Origin: Calendula officinalis | Lineage: Eukaryota > Streptophyta > Magnoliopsida > Asterales > Asteraceae | Direction: 5' to 3' | Assembly: GCA_963853835.1 (NCBI GenBank) | Contig: OY970820.1 | Coordinates: forward strand, 34,310,873-34,374,872 | DNA: 64,000 bases | Shown: piece by piece, positions 33,963 through 45,480 of the stretch | Layout of the letters: every line of letters begins with the position of its first letter | Numbering within the stretch: position 1 is the stretch's first letter | Program-made: the position numbers and the translations under genes | The notes under the pieces: generated by a model | Databases searched by the model: none | Seen by the model: only the letters and a program-made list of their open reading frames with translations | Told to the model about the DNA's origin: nothing

Positions 33963-34582
33963 TGTTGGAGCAAAACACAGATCAACTTATTATTGATGCT
34001 GCAGTTAGTAATAATTATGTTTATTACTGATGGGGCAGAATATGTTTACTACTGATGAAGTTGATACTTGTGAATACTATAACTTAGTTACTACTGATCA
34101 AGACTTATTGAAGATACTACTGATCAATAGTAGTTACTACTGATGATGGATCTGGACTTACTACTGGTCACCAAGTTTACTACTGATGTTATGAATTTAC
34201 TACTGGTGATTACAGAATACTACTGATGAGCTTATATGGAACATATCGAGTCCGAGATCTTCGTAGAGATAGTTATAGCATGTAAATCAATGTATATCTA
34301 TAGAATTAGAATGTAAATCAAGTCCTAGAATAACTAGGGTAAAAAGTTTAGCTTCAAGGACTATTATAAATAGTTCCTTACGAATTGTAAACGTACGTGT
34401 GTATTGTTAATTCAATAATATACATTGAAGCTTTTTGTGAAACTGTGTTCTTAATACTTTCGCATATTATTTACAGTTCATTGTTCTTAATTACATTGAT
34501 ATAGTGTTGATCCGCTGCAACTTCTATAGTCAATTAGATCTAAGGTGTTTATTAACTTCTCTATAGTTAATCGATCATGACA
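33963..34582 (+). repeat. 3' LTR of the SIRE-like element
   Basis: It is 620 bp and nearly identical to 23141-23760. Differences seen are A/T near the start, G/T in GATACTKGTG, and C/A in the terminal GATCMTGACA. It carries the same eight-motif cluster. The GTGAC target duplication follows at 34583-34587. Confidence 0.95.
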
Positions 34583-34584
34583 GT

Positions 34585-34680
34585 GACAGTATCAGACTGC
34601 AGCTGCGCAGGTCAGTATCAGACTGCAGCTGCGCATGTCAGTATCAGACTGCAACTGCGCAGGTCAGTATCAGACTGCAG
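34585..34680 (+). repeat. 26-bp tandem repeat, about 3.7 copies
   Basis: Units of 26 bp containing GTATCAGACTGCAGCTGCGC start at about 34585, 34611, 34637 and 34663. CAGT-containing sequence continues irregularly to about 34760. It sits immediately outside the copia target duplication, so it belongs to the older sequence beyond the gypsy LTR end. Confidence 0.8.
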
Positions 34681-34879
34681 CTCAGTACACGTCGAACACT
34701 CAGTGCGAGCAGGTCGGTATTGATCGGTTCAGTACTGAGGTGGTCAGTATGAAAAAATCAGTACAGGTGCAAAAACTGACCCGCACGAGCCCGGAAATTC
34801 GGAGCTGCATTCGTGTCCGCTCGGGCGTACACGAGTTCAAGCCATTTCGAGCAACTCAGTCCAAGAGCAACTCTGATCT

Positions 34880-35150
34880 TATGTATTAGCGGGTGTAGTA
34901 CAAGAGCAAAAAGAAGGGGTCCCAAATGGTCACGTTGTTGCACCCCAGTAGCAGACCATATATATGCGAGTCTCCTATATACAATCTCGACGCCTGCCCA
35001 TATAAGAAATTCACCCATAATTAAATAGAGGGACACCTCACTCTAACCTCATGGAGCAAGGTCGATCTATCCACAAGGTTAAAAGCATTCGAGAAGTCCA
35101 CTGTAAGCATTGCAAGAGACCCATCAATTTGGAAATTGAATTAATATAGG
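34880..35150 (-). pseudogene. LINE-type reverse-transcriptase core fragment
   Basis: Minus-strand translation gives MLTVDFSNAFN (an RT block with Asp in a DFSNAF context), VDRSTLLHEVRV, and then SATGVQQRDHLGPLLFALVLH, a damaged form of the GVQQGDPLGP block of non-LTR reverse transcriptases. It is broken by stops and frameshifts. Its strand and its position relative to the C-terminal part at 18445-19864 fit one gene separated by the nested gypsy and copia insertions. The stretch between, containing the YLDD-type block, is missing. Confidence 0.7.
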
Positions 35151-35159
35151 TCTTCTTTA

Positions 35160-35525
35160 ATCATCAAATATGAACTACAAAAACTTTAGAAATCAGCGCA
35201 TGGATAATAAAAGTAGTAGCGGCCGGCCAAACTTTCCGTTAACCAGACAATGGGATAAATGGATAATACATTCAAACAATAATAGCACACAAGAAATCGA
35301 GTATACAACTTGATTTGGTTGTTGCATTGCCTTCTAAGAGGTCTTGGTTCGAATCCCATCTGGGGCCTTTTATTTTGAGAGCAAAAAATTAAGATCTTAC
35401 AAAAAGCTGAAATTCAGACATGTTTAAACTAATTTTCCTGAATTATTTATTTATAGTAAAAATTACAATTACTAGGCATTTCAAACAAAACGTATATAAA
35501 AGAGAGCGAAAAAAAGCATCTGAGC
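35160..35525. other. spacer with a tRNA-like (SINE-like) segment
   Basis: Near 35308-35385 the plus strand reads TTGATTTGGTTGTTGCATTG and then TCTTGGTTCGAATCCCATC. The second contains a perfect pol III B box (GGTTCGAATCC), while the A box is weak. This looks like the head of a tRNA-derived SINE, but neither tail nor target duplication was found. The rest is AT-rich and holds the 3' flank of the P450 gene. Confidence 0.35.
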
Positions 35526-37084
35526 TCAAGCAGGAGGAGGATAACAGACAATTGGGACAAGGTTGAGGCCATTTTTCCTTTTGACCGTTACACCAAAGGC
35601 TTCAGTCATGTCAAGATCTTGAAGTTGTTGATTGGGCAGTTTCCAGTCAAAATGGAAGAGTAAAGAGGCAAGTGGGAGCTCCAGATTTGCTAACCCAAAC
35701 GATATACCTGGACATATTCTCCTTCCAGCACCAAACGGTATATATTCAAAGTCAACTCCCCTAAAGTCCAACGGGCTGTTGACAAATCTATGCGGATCAA
35801 ATCTTTCCGGATCTTTCCAATACTTCAGGTCTCTACCGATCGCCCACACATTCACAATCATTTTCGTCCGCGTGGGAATATCATATCCGTTGATCTCACA
35901 TTTCTCCCTGTTCTCCATGGGCAACATCAAAGGTGCGGGCGGGTGTAATCTCAAAGTTTCTTTGATAACTGACTTTAACAGATCTAAGGATTGGATGCCC
36001 GTTTCATCAACCGTCGCTTTTCCATTGAAAACTCGTCTAACTTCACTTTGCACCTTGTCCATTATTCCCGGGTTCTTCACCAACTCTGACATCGCCCATT
36101 CTATCACTGTGGAAGATGTGTCACTCCCAGCAGATAACACATCCTGAAACACAGGGCTGTCAAAACCTGACATCACACGACAAAAGTACAACAAAAAAAA
36201 ACATATTTACTAACCAAGATGATTGCTTTGATATTGTCCATGGTTAATGGAACTTCAAGATTCCCATGCTCATGGAGTTTCATAAGACCATCTATCAATA
36301 AATGACTCGCATCTCCTTCATGTTCATGTGCTTTATGGTCTCCAATGATGTCGTCTAGCATCATATCAAATCTCTCATGAATCTTTTCAAGTTTGGGCCT
36401 AAGCCCGCTAAGAAAGGCGATCGTTCTAGAAGAAGGATATAGATCAGAGAGAAAAAAGCCTCCAGACAAGCCTAGGGCTTCATCAATAAGTGATATCAAT
36501 GCTTCTTGTTGTTTTAACTTCTTCCCAAAGACCGACCGTGTGGTGATCCCATACGTGAGTGCATAAATATGCTCACTGAGATTGATTGGTGATCCCGAGT
36601 GGGTGGAAATGGTGTGGATGAGTTGGGAGACCTCTTGTTCCCTAATCGGTCGAAGTGATTGAACATGTTTTGCACTTAAAAGCTCTGAATTGCATATCCT
36701 TCTAAGCTGTCTCCAATATTCTCCATACGGTGAGAACATAATGTTTGTGGATTTATAGGATATGATGTGTGCAGCGAGAAGAAAAGGGCGGTTGGCGAAG
36801 TTTATATCGTGTGTTTTCATAACCTCTTTTGCGGTTTCTGCTGAGGAGGCAATGATGGTGGAATTCTCTCCCAGTTGGAGGTGCATCAACGGGCCATATT
36901 TGCGGGCCAAGTCTCGCAAGGTGTGGTGTGGGAGTGGGCCTGCAACATCGAGAATGTTTCCTATGATAGGCAGCTTCCTTGGGCCAGGAGGTAGATTGGG
37001 ATTGGGAGGCGAATTGGTTCGTTTATGGAGTGCTTTGATTACCATTAATATGAAGAAAAATAAGAAAAGGGTTTGGAACTCCAT
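35526..37084 (-). CDS. cytochrome P450, CYP71 family, two exons
   Basis: Exon 1 is 37084-36215 (290 codons) and exon 2 is 36143-35526. The 71-bp intron (GTTAGT...TTTCAG) is phase 0, which gives 495 aa, the usual length for the family. Visible parts are an N-terminal membrane anchor (residues 1-20), a Pro-rich hinge with PPGPRKLPIIGN, the I-helix oxygen-binding AGSDTSS (295-301), K-helix ETLR (352-355), PERF (402-405) and haem-binding FGAGRRICPG (427-436, Cys434). The single intron just before the I-helix is typical of A-type CYP71 genes. It would be an ER-bound monooxygenase using a P450 reductase. In Asteraceae such enzymes often act on terpenoids, but the substrate cannot be read from sequence. 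No lesion is seen. Confidence 0.9.
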
Positions 37085-37136
37085 TGAGGATATGGTGTTG
37101 CAAAAGGTTAACCATTAAAACATGTATCACCAAGTT

Positions 37137-37153
37137 CTATATATATATATAAG
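37137..37153 (-). promoter_or_regulatory. TATA-like box of the P450 gene
   Basis: On the minus strand TTATATATATATATAGA lies about 55-70 bp upstream of the ATG at 37084. It fits a core promoter with a short leader. Confidence 0.5.
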
Positions 37154-37589
37154 GAAACATTGTTGTTACTATCAATGTTAGACAACTTGATCTTGATTAA
37201 CACGACGTATAGAACACAAAACATGTCATTACCAACACTAAAAGACAGGAAACTATGAGTCAAACCATGTTATATTGACCCATTCAAGCATCCAGTTTTT
37301 GCTCCAAGCCACCGAACATCTTTCAAATGTATTGATTATGAATTTTTACTTGTCTTTGTTTACTGGAGAGAAGGCAATCGACAAGGGCAAATGACAAGGA
37401 TAGATGAGATCAAGATTATGCAGTAATAAATAAAACCCACAATCAATTAAAGGGGGACACGTGGCAGATGCAATGGCAATAATGGGAGAAAATCATTTGC
37501 ATACTAGTATATACAATGGCGCTGATTAATGTCTTGTTTCCATCATCTAATTTTGTTCCTCTGCTCACACAAAGACATGCATGACGACA

Positions 37590-37880
37590 TATTATTTAGT
37601 CACTAAGTTCATTATTTAATCATAATAAAATGAGTCGTCACGTCACTTGACTCACTCCGTGACTGAAATTTGGTCATTACTATAAAATTAGTTACCAATA
37701 TCAGTGACGAATTGTCACAACTCAGTGACTTCTCTAGTTTGGTAACTAGCTAGGGACCATTTATGTTTTTCCGTCTCTGGTAGAAATTAGTGACCAGCTA
37801 AATTTTGGATACTATTAGTGACAAAAAGTTACACTCTTCGTTACAAATTTCTGTCGTCTATTATCATTTTTCTTGTACTG
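37590..37880. mobile_element. possible CACTA-type (En/Spm) remnant
   Basis: The segment is crowded with GTGAC/GTCAC words in both orientations (for example AGTGACGAATTGTCAC). It ends in TTTTTCTTGTACTG, one base away from the reverse complement of the CACTACAAGAAAA end of plant CACTA elements. No opposite end was identified and no transposase is present. It lies between the divergently arranged P450 and phosphoglucomutase-like genes. Confidence 0.35.
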
Positions 37881-38120
37881 AAGATTTGGCGGATTGCTCG
37901 TACTGCTATATTACACACGAGGAAAATACCAAATATATCTTTTGAGTTTAATTTGGAATTATGCATCGAGATATTTTTGTTTTAATTTAGAGATTACAAA
38001 ATAAGGTTATGGTGTATATTGAGTTAAGAAAATCTTATCTTCCCTTATTTCTTGACTGGTCTAAACTTCATCTCTCCCAAATCTTGAAAGCCAGCTAGCA
38101 ACACTAGCACTTTCTTCACA

Positions 38121-41100
38121 ATGTCTTACACTTTACCCCCCTCAACTTCTCTAAATACCAACTCTCCCATTAATCACAACTTCCCAACTTCATCTACACC
38201 CAAAACCATCCTCAAAGCTCTAACATTCCCATTTTCTATCCCTCCAAAACTAACACTAATTTCCCCTAAATCTTCAACCACTGCAAACTACAAGTTGGAT
38301 GAGGAAATGGGTCGGATTAAGAGGCTTCAAAACGGGTCGGATGTGCGTGGGGTGGCCGTGGCAGGAGAACCGGGTCGGAAGGTGGACCTTACACCGCCCG
38401 CAGTGGAAGCAATTGCCGAGAGTTTTGGAGAGTGGGTGATGAATGGGTTGGTGAAGGAGAAAGGAAGGCCCGTGGAAGATGTACGGGTTTCACTTGGGCG
38501 AGACCCACGGATATCGGGCGGGTCGTTGAGTGTGGCGATATTCTCGGGTTTGGGTCGGGCTGGTTGTATAACATATGATATGGGATTAGCGACTACACCA
38601 GCTTGTTTCATGAGCACAGTGTTGCCACCATTTTTATACGATGCTTCCATAATGGTGTGTTCCCTTTTTTCTTGAGGAAGAATTATTTTTAAATAAATCA
38701 TTTTACTTGTAAATATTCTTCTGGAAAAGTACTACTTCATATTTGAAAAACTCTAATATGTCACGTTTTTTCATAAAGTAGAATGGGTTTTAAAGAAAAT
38801 ACATTTAATTTATTACAGATAAATGTTTTTTTTTTTTTTAATTTAATCAAGTAATATAGTTGTTATTCACCTGTTTATTTTTAATTAAAATTAAATAAAT
38901 ATTTATATTTACTTTATGTATGCTAAATATAAATTTCCCATTACGTAAAAGTTAACTAATTATTTTTTTGGTTAGAAAAGAAAGTTAATTGAATTGCTAC
39001 AAAATTCAGGAAAATCCTTCATAGAGTTATGACTTGTGAGACTAGGAAGATCTGGGTTATTTTTGGTTTACACGTGTTTTGAACAACAAAATAGAGTTAT
39101 TTAACGTTAATGCTAAAATTATTTAGAAAAACTGTACTACTAATTAATATTTCTATTTTCTCATATCTCAATTATTTATCTTTCTAAAATGGCAAATAAA
39201 TACATGTAATGCCATTTAGTTAACTTGTTTTGATTTGTATATAGATGACCGCGTCTCACTTGCCATACACACGAAATGGTCTAAAATTCTTTACGAAAAA
39301 AGGAGGGCTAACATCACCAGAGGTTGAAGAAATATGTGATAAAGCTGCATTTAAATATGCAAACCGGCTCACAAAAGTGTCTACTTTACTTAGAACAACC
39401 CCTACACGAGTCGATTTCATGAGCGTTTATGCAAAACATCTTCGTGATATAATCAAGGAGCGAGTGAACCATCCACAACACTATGACACTCCTCTTCAAG
39501 GCTTTCAGGTACCGCGACAATTCATATCTAAAATTAATAAATTTATTAGGGGATTTTCACATCATAGTAAATCATAATGTCTTTCATGCCTCTACATTTA
39601 ATGCATCAAAAACTTCATTTTCAATTATGGTGAGAATAAAGTCAATATAACACAAAAATAATAATGACTCATTAATATTATTTTACTCTAAATAAGAAAA
39701 TTTTAGTTTATTAAATATTTATTATCATATATCCATTTAGCACATATTAGCAAAACTCATTTATTAATAATACTTGAGGTTATTTAATCAGTATAATATT
39801 GTTAAACAGAGCAATTGATCCATCAATATTCTTTTTTATCATTCTTGTTTATAACAGTAAGAAAAACGTAGTAGTAGCTAGTATGATAAATCATTCTTAT
39901 TCAGTGGGCCATAATGAGACCAAAATGAACCCAAAAAGTATATGTATAAACCCCAACCGATGTATGTGTGCGAATTGCGATGGAGAATTCATTTTTTTAT
40001 ATCTCATAAATTTTAAATGTACAATCATTTAAAGTAATATTTGTGATGTATCTCTTAAAAATTATGATGTTTTTAATTATTTATGACCACCTATTGCGAT
40101 ACCGCCTTTTGTTTACATGAATGGTAATTGATTTCTTGGAGTCAAATATTTTGAATTTTTTAATCATTCATTATTAGCCTATTTTAGTATTTTAAATTAA
40201 GTTGATTGGACCACTAAATTCTTAATGGTGAAATATGGTAATTTGAACTATTAAAAATGTTTAATTTAATTAATATCATAACTCATTAATTGTGTCAATT
40301 AGGTTTTTAAAACGCTAGTTTTAACTATTTATTAATAGTTATGAATGTAAATACCGGTTTGATAGCATACACAAAGAGTTTAACGATTTAAATTTAAAAA
40401 TCGTAGACAAAGTCATAATTTCTGCCTCTACAACTGTTTCTAAAACATATTTAAAACGACAGATAATAGTAAACGCTGGAAACGGGTCAGGAGGCTTCTT
40501 TACATACGATGTCCTAGACAAGTTAGGCGCGGACACATTCGGCTCGCTAAACCTCAAACCAGACGGCATGTTTCCAAACCATATGCCGAACCCGGAAGAC
40601 AAGGTTGCAATGTCCGTAACACGAACCGCTGTGCTCGAAAACTCGGCCGACTTAGGAATTGTTTTCGACACCGATGTTGACCGTAGTGGTGTCGTTGACC
40701 AAGAGGGTAACCCCATTAATGGTGACAAATTGATTGCACTCATGGCTGCTATTGTCTTAAAGGAGCATCCTGGTTCGACCATCGTGACCGATGCTCGAAC
40801 CAGCATGGCTCTGACTCGGTTCATAACCGATCGTGGTGGTCAGCATTGTTTGTATCGGGTTGGCTATCGGAATGTTATTGATAAAGGTGTTCAACTTAAT
40901 GAAGATGGTGTAGATGCTCACCTTATGATGGAAACCTCTGGTCATGGTGCTCTTAAAGAAAATTATTTCCTTGATGATGGTTAGTAACTTACTAATTTCT
41001 AGTTTGTTTTTGGTATTTTTTTTATTTTGTGTACATTATATTTATATGATGTGCCCAAGATATAAGAGGTTGATCTAACCCACAAAGTTGAGAACAGAGA

Positions 41101-43711
41101 ATAAAAGGGACTTATGTTCCTTTTAATTTTGAGGCAATTGCAATATCATATTTAACATGTACTTGAAGACTTAAGGAAAACACTAACTGGATAATTTCGA
41201 TTTTCTGTTTCTTAGATTCCGGTTTCTCGGTTCCAAAACCAGAATTTGATAATTTCGACTAACAATTTATGTAGATGATGTAGTTTAGTTCTAATTGTTT
41301 CTAAACCCGAAATAATTGGACTGAATCGGAACCAATATTTCGGTCCAGTTCTCGGTTCTTGTATTTATTCAATTTCATTTTTCGGAACCAGTATTTCAGT
41401 CCAGTTCTCGGTTCTTGTATTTATTCATTTTCGTTTTCGGTCATAGTCCTGTTTCAGAACTGAACACATCCCTAATTAAGGAACCGAACATATCTAGTTC
41501 AACTCCAATTTCTTAAGTGGTAAAGTTCAATTTGTGGGAGTCAAATTATTTCGCGTCATGAGTTGTTAAATCGATGTTAAAAATGAGCAATTGTATCTGG
41601 ATAGAAAACCAAAATATATACTTCCTCCGGCATTAAAATAAGTGAATCACTTTTCTTTTTGGGGTTTATCAAAATAAGTGAATCACTTTAAGAATTTACC
41701 TTATTTAGTAAGTTTTTATATTTAAAATTATCCTTTTACCCTTACTTTATACCTTTTTAAATATCATTAAAAGTGTGAGGACTCATCCATTTTTGTCTTC
41801 TTCCTATAAAAGCAACCAAATAATAAAAAGTGTGGGTCCCCATCCTTTCAAATTACCAATTTAATTTTACTAATCTCTTATTATCTTATTTTGCCTAAAA
41901 AAACGTGAACTTTAAAGTGATTCACTTATTTTGATACATAGGATGTATGTTTTTACATGAACTTGATCAATTAAAGATAATATATATAAATTGTGTTTTG
42001 CAGGCGCATATATGGTGGTAAAGATCATTATTGAAATGGTAAGGATGAAACTTGAGGGCTCGAATGAAGGAATTGGAAGTTTGATCAAAGATCTCGAAGA
42101 GCCATTGGAATCGATAGAACTAAGAATGGACATTCTTTCTGAGCCTAAAGATGCCAAGGCTCGAGCCATTCAGATCATTGAGACATTCAGAACCTACATA
42201 GAGGTACATCATGGAAAAATTGTTTATAAGAAAGTTACATTAACTATATGTTAAAATGCATCTTAGTATCCTGAGTTAAGTTTACTTGCTATCTTAAATT
42301 ATTTAAAGTGCAGTGTGGTATTTTAAACTTGCAAAAATTGTCAATTTAATACTCTTACTAATTAATTTGATCACATTTATTTTACATGATCACTTCATTC
42401 ATAACTTTTGGCTGACTAAAAAATATAAGTTCATCTCAATATGTTGAAATTAGTAGCAAATAACGTGAGAATTCAAGACCAAATTAGTAAGTCAGAGTAT
42501 TGAATTGATTATTTTTACAAGTTCATAGTATCATGTTACACTTTTAAGAATTCAGGATAGTAGGGATATTAGTCAACCAAGTTCAGGGTACTAAAACGCA
42601 TTATCAGTCAACCAAGTGTAATGTACATGTGAGTTGAGATATAAAATAATTCTTAGAATAAAATCAGTGAAAAGAAAAATATTCAAACTGATGCACAACA
42701 TTTTTCAAATTGTGTTGAAAACTTTTTGGATTTTGTTTTTTGGACCAGTTTCAAAAAAATTGTACAACAGTTTGAAAATGAATTACTACTATTTTACTTT
42801 AAAAATTATTTTACTCTCTCAATTCTCAGTTTCTCACCCAGTGTACATGTTTGTATAGTATAATCGTGGATTAATTTATAAATATGTATAACAACAGGAA
42901 GGGAGACTAGCAGGATGGGAGCTAGATGCTTGTGGAGATTGTTGGGTAAGTGATGGTTGCCTTGTTGATTCCAATGACGATCCTGCTCCTGTTGATGCTC
43001 AAATGTACAGGTATAAATGTTATCCTATATATAACATTAAGGTTTTCCTAGCCTTTTTAATCCAAAATACGACCAGGATGTGTCCGTGTTTCGTGACGAA
43101 TTTACAAGGATACAAATTATATATATTTACAAACTCACATATATTCATAGCACTACAATCTATAAAAAAAAACACTACTAATAAAAAAACAAAAAAATAA
43201 TATTTATGAAGAGTTAATAAATAGTAACATTTCCTTTGTTATTATAGGTAATTTGTTCTCGAAACTAGTAATTTAAGACATGTATCTTATTTCATTAACC
43301 TGAAAACATGTTTAGGGCCAAGGTATCAAATGAAGAAAACGGACAGTACGGATGGGTACACATTCGACAAAGTATTCATAATCCAAATATAGCTGTCAAT
43401 ATGCAGTCAACTGTGCATGGTGGTTGCTTATCAATGTCTCGAGTATTCTTAGATAAGTAAGTATTGTATTACCTTGGCAGAAGGAATTGTTCTTTAATAT
43501 AAAATTGTTCTATAAAGATAAAAATTGTTTTATAAATTACTGACTTTAGAATGTTTTATAAAGATAAAAATTGTATTTGATTTCGTAGCTTTATAAATTA
43601 CTAACGTTAGAATGTTTTGATCGTTTTAGATTTCTCATTGCAAGCGGAATGGATAAAGATATTGATTTCTCTCAAATCGACAAGTATGCTAAGAATGCAA
43701 ACATCAGATAA
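38121..43711 (+). CDS. plastid phosphoglucomutase/phosphomannomutase-like enzyme, seven exons
   Basis: Exons: 38121-38654, 39245-39508, 40463-40979, 42004-42203, 42898-43010, 43316-43456 and 43630-43711. All introns are GT-AG and all phases join, giving 616 aa. Residues 1-60 are rich in Ser, Thr and Pro, a likely chloroplast transit peptide. Alpha-D-phosphohexomutase features follow: phosphoserine loop TASHLPYTRNG (Ser182), metal-binding loop DTDVDRS (335-341) and sugar-binding METSGH (422-427). The first two deviate from the usual TASHNP and DGDGDR, and the C-terminal phosphate-binding RxSGTEP motif is not obvious. This matches my recollection of a plant-specific group (At1g70820-like). It probably interconverts hexose phosphates, but the altered loops leave the activity open. 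A second, broken copy lies at 5080-18200. Confidence 0.9.
41312..41455 (+). repeat. imperfect repeat inside intron 3 (TTCGGTCCAGTTCTCGGTTC)
   Basis: A segment of about 70 bp built around CGGAACCARTATTTC and CCAGTTCTCGGTTCTTGTAT occurs twice in succession. It is flanked by other GGTTC/GAACC-rich words that resemble an old, unidentified repeat. It is not expected to affect splicing. Confidence 0.5.
41621..41945. mobile_element. Stowaway-type MITE in intron 3 of the phosphoglucomutase-like gene
   Basis: The ends CTTCCTCCGGCATTAAAATA and, in reverse, CATCCTATGTATCAAAATA lead into the shared inverted stretch AAGTGAATCACTTT. TA occurs on both sides (41619-41620, 41946-41947). It is 325 bp with no coding capacity. 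It belongs to a different subfamily from the elements at 9210 and 46273. Confidence 0.8.
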
Positions 43712-43921
43712 GTAGTTTCCGTTTTTGAAATTTTGGTCGGGATCTCGAGAAAAAGGAAACAATATTGATGTTGTTACTTTTTAAACAATTATTGAGACAC
43801 GTGCATTATTGCAATAGAAAATGTATATCTATCCGAATACGTACGATACCCACACTCTAAATGCTTCTTGTTACATTTTAAGCGAGCATATAAACATTGG
43901 CTTTTTTCATGATATACCAAT

Positions 43922-44433
43922 TGTGAAGATCGAATAACTCTTCATAAACGTAGATCTTTAGACTCAAGAATAGTTAGTTCTTTATCTGGAATAAGCATAT
44001 ACAAAACATATAATTGCGGAATTAGATAAATAGATTTGTATAGCTAAACAAGGTTTCATCATCATCTTTATATACAATGATTACTAAAAGCCTCAATTCT
44101 ACACATAAATATGTAGAACGGTTTTGGTTAACAGGATCATACGATCTTGAGGCTTAGGTTTTACACACGAACACGTTAAAACGTGGGTTTCAAGAACGAC
44201 TAATTGTATACCTCTAGGTTTCTTTATATACTAGAAAACCTAGAGATTTACAAGGAAAAGATAATACTAAATCTTTTAAGTTAATAAAGATATACTATAT
44301 CTTTTACATTTATGATTATCTCCTAAATCTTTATTCAAATATTGACTTCCATATCTTCGACTTAGGTCCTTGTAGTTTAATAGTTTTGACATAATCAAAT
44401 CTTTAATGAATATTAATAATAATATTCCTAACA
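43922..44433 (-). repeat. left (3') LTR of the non-autonomous element
   Basis: It runs TGTGAAGATCG...TTCCTAACA on the plus strand, 512 bp. It keeps the uninterrupted TTTAATAGTTTTGAC site that the MITE split in the other LTR. Confidence 0.9.
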
Positions 44434-45067
44434 ATCTTCCCCTATTTGATTTGACAAAACTTTGTAGAATTAGCTAGGAATCTTCAAGTCTCTTCCCCTT
44501 TTTGACATAATCAAATCAATCCGAGAAACTTGAACTTCCCCTTGAATGATCAACACTTTTTCTTCCCCTAAAAGTGTGCTATCATTCTTGTGTTCTTCAA
44601 GGCTATATTAATTACATTGAAAATCAACTATTTTCTGTTTGAAGTTGAAGTAGAAACTCAAACTAAGCATCACATTCCGTCTAAATATAGTAATCAGCAA
44701 CTTCATATCTTGTATGAAGGACTTGCTTATCTTAGTCTTCAACAGATCTTTTCGTTAAGATTCTGTTAAATTGCAGTTACAACCATACATAACATCTTAT
44801 GTAGTAAGATTTTCAACTTCTTCTTCAAATAAAATATAATCACTCTTCTTCTGTAATCAATTGATAAAGATCAAAGATGTAACAAATAAAACTTTCCTTT
44901 ATCTTCATCATGCCTTCAACCTGTGTGAATAATGTGATTCGTTTCACATTATTATCAGATACAATCAATAAACCGTGGTATGGAATGAGCATGGTGTGTG
45001 TCATGCTTTTCAAAGTATGATGTATCAGTTGTATGGAAGAAATCAGTAAAAAAAATTTTAAATTTTT

Positions 45068-45480
45068 CGGTCAGTACTGATTAATACTGATCAGTCAACG
45101 CAGCAGGTAAAACTTTCAGTCTATTACTGATCAGTAGTGTTTTTTCTTCATTTACTACTGATCAGTAGTATTTTCGAATCGGCAAGGATCAGTAGTAAAA
45201 GTGGTATGGATCAGTAGTAAAAGTGATATGGATCAGTAGTAAAAGTGAATTCCTACTGATCAGTAGTAACACTAAAATCCTTGAGCAGTAGTAAAACTTG
45301 CAAAGATACTGACCAGTAGTAATCGTTGAAAAGATACTGATCAGTAGTAAACGATGTTACCAGTAGTAAATTGATGTTGCCATGGACCAGTAATAAAATT
45401 AAGATTGAGATCATTGGTAAACATAAATGTTCATATGGTGTTGGAGCAGCAGTAGTAATTGAGAAAGTTATAACCATGGA
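45068..45480 (-). promoter_or_regulatory. cluster of TACTACTGRT motifs in the leader of the non-autonomous element
   Basis: On the plus strand about nine exact AYCAGTAGTA or TACTACTGAT copies occur between 45156 and 45370, with more degenerate ones around them. One is the perfect 18-bp palindrome TACTACTGATCAGTAGTA. Three copies sit in a 21-bp tandem repeat (GGATCAGTAGTAAAAGTG). The cluster lies between the primer site and the rest of the internal region. Confidence 0.8.

Larger units (their letters stand above)
23141..34582 (+). mobile_element. complete SIRE-like Ty1/copia retrotransposon with accessory ORF
   Basis: Ends are two 620-bp LTRs (23141-23760, 33963-34582) inside a GTGAC target duplication (23136-23140, 34583-34587). 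In order: tRNA-Met primer site, gag, a long low-complexity linker with a second zinc knuckle, protease and integrase, RT and RNase H, a motif-rich spacer with its own TATA box, and a 1147-codon accessory ORF, then the polypurine tract. I count about three LTR differences, so insertion is recent. Gag-pol nevertheless has several lesions. The copia domain order with a large post-pol ORF fits the SIRE/Maximus lineage. The motif TACTACTGRT is repeated throughout. Confidence 0.95.

Noticed and set aside
35308..35385. A tRNA gene
   Set aside because: Only the B box fits. No cloverleaf with paired acceptor and anticodon arms can be formed, so at most a SINE-like fragment.
41991..42254. Single-exon gene of 87 codons
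   Set aside because: This is exon 4 of the phosphoglucomutase-like gene read through its splice donor.
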